Origin: Streptomyces beigongshangae
Lineage (GTDB): Bacteria; Actinomycetota; Actinomycetes; Streptomycetales; Streptomycetaceae
Reading direction: 5' to 3'
DNA: 64,000 nt
NCBI RefSeq assembly: GCF_019710745.1
Contig: NZ_JAHKJW010000025.1
Location: 56,565 to 120,564 of the forward strand
Made by a program: the position numbers and the translations under genes. How positions within the stretch are numbered: the stretch's first letter is position 1; every line of letters starts with the position of its first letter. Below the pieces are notes generated by a model that saw only the letters and a list, made by a program, of their open reading frames with translations, was not told the DNA's origin and did not search any database. Below, in pieces: positions 61,269 to 64,000 of the stretch.

Positions 61269-62393
61269 TCAGGGGCGCGGTCGGCCGGCGGCGAAGCGGC
61301 GCATGCAGGGCTGTTCGACGTGCGTGTACAGCAGCCAGGCCACCCCCAGCGCCGCCGCGAAGGAGACCGCGGCAACCGGTGCCGGGCCCCACCCGCCGCC
61401 GATGTAGTACAGGACGGCCGCGATCAGTGTGGCGTGGACCAGATAGAAGGCGTACGAGATGTCACCGAGGAAGACCATGCCCGGTGTGCGCAGCAGGGAT
61501 CTTCTGGCATGTACGTCCAGTGCTGCTGTCGCCCGGATCAGCAGGGCGACGGGAACGACGGTGGTCGCGGCCATGAGGAAGGGGGTGGGGAGCGTCGCGG
61601 CGCCGACGAGCAGGGTCACACACAGCAAGGCGGCCGAGGCGACGGCCCTGACCCGGACGGGGCGCCCGCCGGTGTGCATTCTGGCCAGGATCATCCCCAG
61701 GACGAACTCCGGCAGGCGGCTCAGCGGAAACAGGTACACGAACATCAGTTGCTGTTCGCTGATCTGCCCGCCCGGGGGCCCCTGTCCGAACAGCGTGCCG
61801 TTCACGGCCGTCAGGAGCAGTGGTACCGACCAAGCCGCCGCCACGGTGATCCCGGCCGCGACCAGAAGCCGTCGTTCGGGGATCCTTTTGACCCGTGGCA
61901 GCAGCCAGGGGAAGAGCAGGTAGAAGACCAGCTCGCAGGTGAGCGACCAGGCGACGCCATTGCCGGCCAGGCCGATCCCGGGCAGCGGAACGAGGCCCTG
62001 CACCAGGAAGGCGTTGGCCACATCGCCCGGCAGGGTCGGGGCGGTCACCGCGCCGACGCTGGGCCGCGGCATCCCGATGCCGTGGGCGAGCACCATCAGG
62101 AGCACCCAGACGACCAGGTGGCTCGGGTAGATCTTGACGATCCGCCGCCGCCAGAACCCTCTGGCCGTGTCCGTCCCCCGCACCGAGAGCGTGAGGACGA
62201 ACCCGCTGAGAACGAAGAAGAGCGACACACCGACCGGGCCCAGCAGACCGAGAATCATCAGCTGTCGCCACTCGCCCGTCTGCGCGACGACGAACACTGC
62301 CACGTGACAGAGGAACACACCGAACGCGGCGACGAAGCGCAGACCGGTCAGGGACGGCAGCCTCGTGGACGTGACCGCCGGGGACATGGCCAT
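61269..62393 (-). CDS. Membrane acyltransferase (acyltransferase 3 family)
   Basis: Three hundred and seventy-four residues with about ten hydrophobic helices. Family hallmarks: TRLPSLTGLRFVAAFGVFLC at the start, the conserved His in FLCHVAVF, GPVGVSLFFVLSGFVLTLSV, FWRRRIVKIYPSHLVVW and GDISYAFYLVHATLIAAVLY. Members O-acylate exported sugars, peptidoglycan or antibiotics. It has no biosynthetic neighbours, so the acceptor is unknown. The enzyme looks complete and is of normal length. Confidence 0.9.
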   Translation of the reverse strand: MAMSPAVTSTRLPSLTGLRFVAAFGVFLCHVAVFVVAQTGEWRQLMILGLLGPVGVSLFFVLSGFVLTLSVRGTDTARGFWRRRIVKIYPSHLVVWVLLMVLAHGIGMPRPSVGAVTAPTLPGDVANAFLVQGLVPLPGIGLAGNGVAWSLTCELVFYLLFPWLLPRVKRIPERRLLVAAGITVAAAWSVPLLLTAVNGTLFGQGPPGGQISEQQLMFVYLFPLSRLPEFVLGMILARMHTGGRPVRVRAVASAALLCVTLLVGAATLPTPFLMAATTVVPVALLIRATAALDVHARRSLLRTPGMVFLGDISYAFYLVHATLIAAVLYYIGGGWGPAPVAAVSFAAALGVAWLLYTHVEQPCMRRFAAGRPRP

Positions 62394-62554
62394 ACCACTC
62401 CTGGAACGTTTTCGGGCAAAGGATCAAGAATGCCATCCGGGCCCTGTCTTTCCGTCTGCTCCGCGCGGCGACTCATCCCATCAGGGGAGGAAAACCGACC
62501 GAACGGGTGAACCCGGTCCGGCTGGCGGATAAGTCGGGCGACATCGCCGACCGG

Positions 62555-62640
62555 AGAAATGGCATCGCCGAGAGATCGTCGGCGCGATGCACTGCCTCGT
62601 CGACGACGGGGTGAAGTGGCGTGCTCCGCACGGTCGGGCG
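62555..62640 (+). pseudogene. IS5-type transposase, short N-terminal remnant
   Basis: The frame reads RREIVGAMHCLVDDGVKWRA, matching the opening of IS5/IS4-like transposases (RELVNAIFYLVDxGCKWRA). Only about 28 residues are present, fused to P450 debris. Confidence 0.45.
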
Positions 62641-63170
62641 CCGCTCCAGCCGACCGGGGCGAGGGTGGCTTCGGTCGTTCCGAAGGTTTCGGCGATGCAT
62701 GTGCGGGCGCCGCCGCCGGAGGGGATCAGCGCGGTGTTGCGTCCGCGGGCGGCCGGGCCGTCCCACCGGTCGGGGTCGAAGCGTTCGAAGTCGAATCATT
62801 CGAGATCGAAGCGTTCGAGGTCGAAGCGTTCAGGGTCGGGAGTGGAGCGTGGCCTGGCGGTGGATGAGGTAAGGACTGCAGACGGCCGTGGTGCCCTTCT
62901 TGACGGGGTGTCCGGCGAACTCGGTGTCGGTCGCGGCGACGCGGGAGGGTGCCCAGGCCGTTGAGTCCAGGCGCAGGGTTTCGGTGATGACGCGGCTGGT
63001 GAATTCCCGTCGGGGCAACGGGTCGAAGGTGGCGGGCACGCCGTGGGGCACGACGACGTCCGCCTCGGCGTGCAGCCGGGCTTCGGGATCGGGATGCCCG
63101 GCCAGCCGGTGCAGGGCCCATGCCAGGACGGCTGCGGTCGTCTCCGTACCGGCGTGACCCAAGTCCACGC
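62640..63170 (-). pseudogene. Cytochrome P450, degraded C-terminal half
   Basis: On the minus strand: I-helix HAGTETTAAVLAWALHRLAG, K-helix ExxR in VITETLRLDSTAWAPSR, FAGHPVKKGTTAV, then after a frame change DPDRWDGPAARGRNTALIPS and the haem loop GGGARTCIAETFG. The N-terminal half is missing. A tandem 15-base expansion with an internal stop separates the K-helix and haem parts. Phe before the haem loop is replaced by Ser. The gene cannot work. Confidence 0.8.
62775..62834. repeat. Four tandem 15-base units in the P450 remnant
   Basis: Units of the type gtcgaagcgttcgaa occur four times in succession (62775-62834) with few changes. On the P450 strand they encode repeats of ERFDL/ERFDP, an expansion of the normal single DPERF block. 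One unit has mutated to a stop codon. Confidence 0.8.
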
Positions 63171-63205
63171 TTGTCCGCGGCGACGCCGTCGAGGCGGTCC
63201 GCGCC

Positions 63206-63475
63206 ATGAAGTCGAACGGCTCGGGGCTCCTCGGCGCGATCGGCAGCCGCAGCCTCAGCCTGTGCAGTTCCCTGCCACGGGCCGGACTCGTCGACCGCTT
63301 CCGGGTCGTGATGTTCCCGGTGATCACCGGGGCCACGGGTGAAGAACGCATCTACGACGGCCATCCGGACGTCGCCCTCGAGATGATCGGGCACCGCACC
63401 TTCGACGGCCGCATCCAGCTGGTCGAGTACAAGCCGCGCGTGCTTGAGCACCCGCCGCTCGGCGTCCCTTCATGA
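63206..63475 (+). pseudogene. RibD/dihydrofolate-reductase-like protein, C-terminal remnant
   Basis: The frame reads KSNGSGLLGAIGSRSLSLCS, then GLVDRFRVVMFPVITGATGE, RIYDGHPDVALEMIGHRTFD and GRIQLVEYKPRVLEHPP. This is the end of the RibD-C/DHFR-like family common in actinobacteria. The N-terminal half is missing and the fragment abuts the P450 remnant head-on. Confidence 0.7.
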
Positions 63476-64000
63476 CGTCGCCCCGTCGGCACCGGTCTGG
63501 ACGGTCGTCAGGCCGGCGTCGACGGGCGCGGAGCAAGACCTCACAGGGAGCGAACGGCCGACGTCAGGACGTCAGGTCCATCGTCGCTGTGCGGTGGGAG
63601 TTGACGCCGCAGCAGAACAGGCACGGAGCCAGTGATCATGTTGGCGTCGAAGCCAGTTGACCACGAAGAGGTCCCGGGCCGGCCCGCTCACCTTCGCCCG
63701 TCCTTGCCATCCTTGCCGTCCTTGCCGAACAGGGTTTGCTCGACGAGCGCGGCATCGGGCGTCTGCGCGCCCGCCTCGCGCGCGTCCCTGGCCCGCGCTC
63801 GCACCGCGGCCGTTGGCATCCGCTGATCAACGTGCTGCTGATCTGCTCGTGCGCGAGGTCTCCGGCACGTGGGCCATCACGGGGTTCACCGGCCGGGCGG
63901 CGGGTCACCGGCGCCGGGCCGAGGCCGGTGCCGGTGCCGGTGTCGGTGCCGTGTGTGGCGCTGTCCGGTTCAGCCGAAGTTCACGTCGCTGCACCACATG
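63476..64000. other. Right-edge region with little recognisable content
   Basis: No family is recognised. On the minus strand a 43-residue frame (ATG 63819 to 63688) ends in LVEQTLFGKDGKDGKDGRR, encoded by a short triple repeat, and may be the tail of a lost gene. Near the edge, 63920-63953 repeats ggtgcc. Confidence 0.3.

Noticed and set aside
62559..62867. Plus-strand acidic repeat protein (VEAFEVESFEIEAFEVEAF)
   Set aside because: The repeat is the antisense reading of the expanded ERFD units of the P450 remnant; no start signal or family supports a plus-strand gene.

Overview
The window is high-GC DNA with the codon use, GTG/ATG mix of starts, overlapping stop/start junctions and gene families of a Streptomyces or close actinobacterial relative. 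Many of its genes are accessory: secreted carbohydrases, small catabolic operons and regulators. It also holds a large number of truncated transposases and broken genes. Together these suggest a chromosome arm or other recombination-prone region. No rRNA, tRNA, CRISPR array or replication origin was recognised.

Layout. 1-2.6 kb: remnants (ISL3-type and IS630-type transposase pieces), small membrane-protein reading frames and a DUF6368-like protein. 2.7-5.1 kb: a two-gene operon of a cis-prenyltransferase and an MpaB/DUF2236-type protein with three EF-hands. 5.1-10.7 kb: a TetR regulator, a berberine-bridge-type flavoenzyme fused to an NTF2-like domain, and a SARP/AfsR-type regulator. 10.9-12.9 kb: an IS5-family copy and an inverted second IS end enclose a methyltransferase gene. 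12.9-16.6 kb: a NucA/NucB nuclease remnant, a possible partner protein, a SpoIIE phosphatase, and fused MFS and LacI fragments. 16.6-26.4 kb: a LysR regulator divergent from an aromatic-type catabolic operon that is intact at its 5' side and broken at its 3' side. 26.5-33 kb: a secreted two-domain esterase, more transposase scars, a flavodoxin-fold quinone reductase, and an NmrA-like protein facing an AraC regulator across a shared operator. 33.6-36.6 kb: a GH43/ricin-domain glycosidase and debris of other secreted proteins. 36.8-40.2 kb: SDR, aldo/keto reductase, a second SDR that has lost its catalytic residues, and a divergent TetR with two matching palindromic operators. 40.3-40.9 kb: remnants, including part of a type I-E CRISPR cse1 gene. 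41.1-44.9 kb: a P-loop NTPase paired with a membrane-anchored periplasmic-binding-type protein. 45-54.5 kb: a fructan-use locus (secreted GH32, LacI, ABC importer, cytoplasmic GH32). 54.9-58.6 kb: asparagine synthetase, a methyltransferase and a tectonin-type beta-propeller. 59-64 kb: a deletion fusion of two secreted-protein genes, an acyltransferase, and a chain of broken genes (transposase, P450, RibD/DHFR-like).

How genes work together. In the fructan locus the large exported GH32 probably cuts polymer outside the cell, the ABC importer brings in the products, and the cytoplasmic GH32 finishes hydrolysis under LacI control. The LysR-linked operon resembles a ring-hydroxylation, ring-cleavage and hydrolysis route, but its dehydrogenases and CoA-transferase are wrecked, so it probably no longer runs to completion. 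The least explained intact unit is the 41.1-44.9 kb pair: a putative extracellular small-molecule sensor beside a cytoplasmic NTPase that carries two TTA (bldA-dependent) codons.

All family assignments come from reading motifs by eye; no database search was run.
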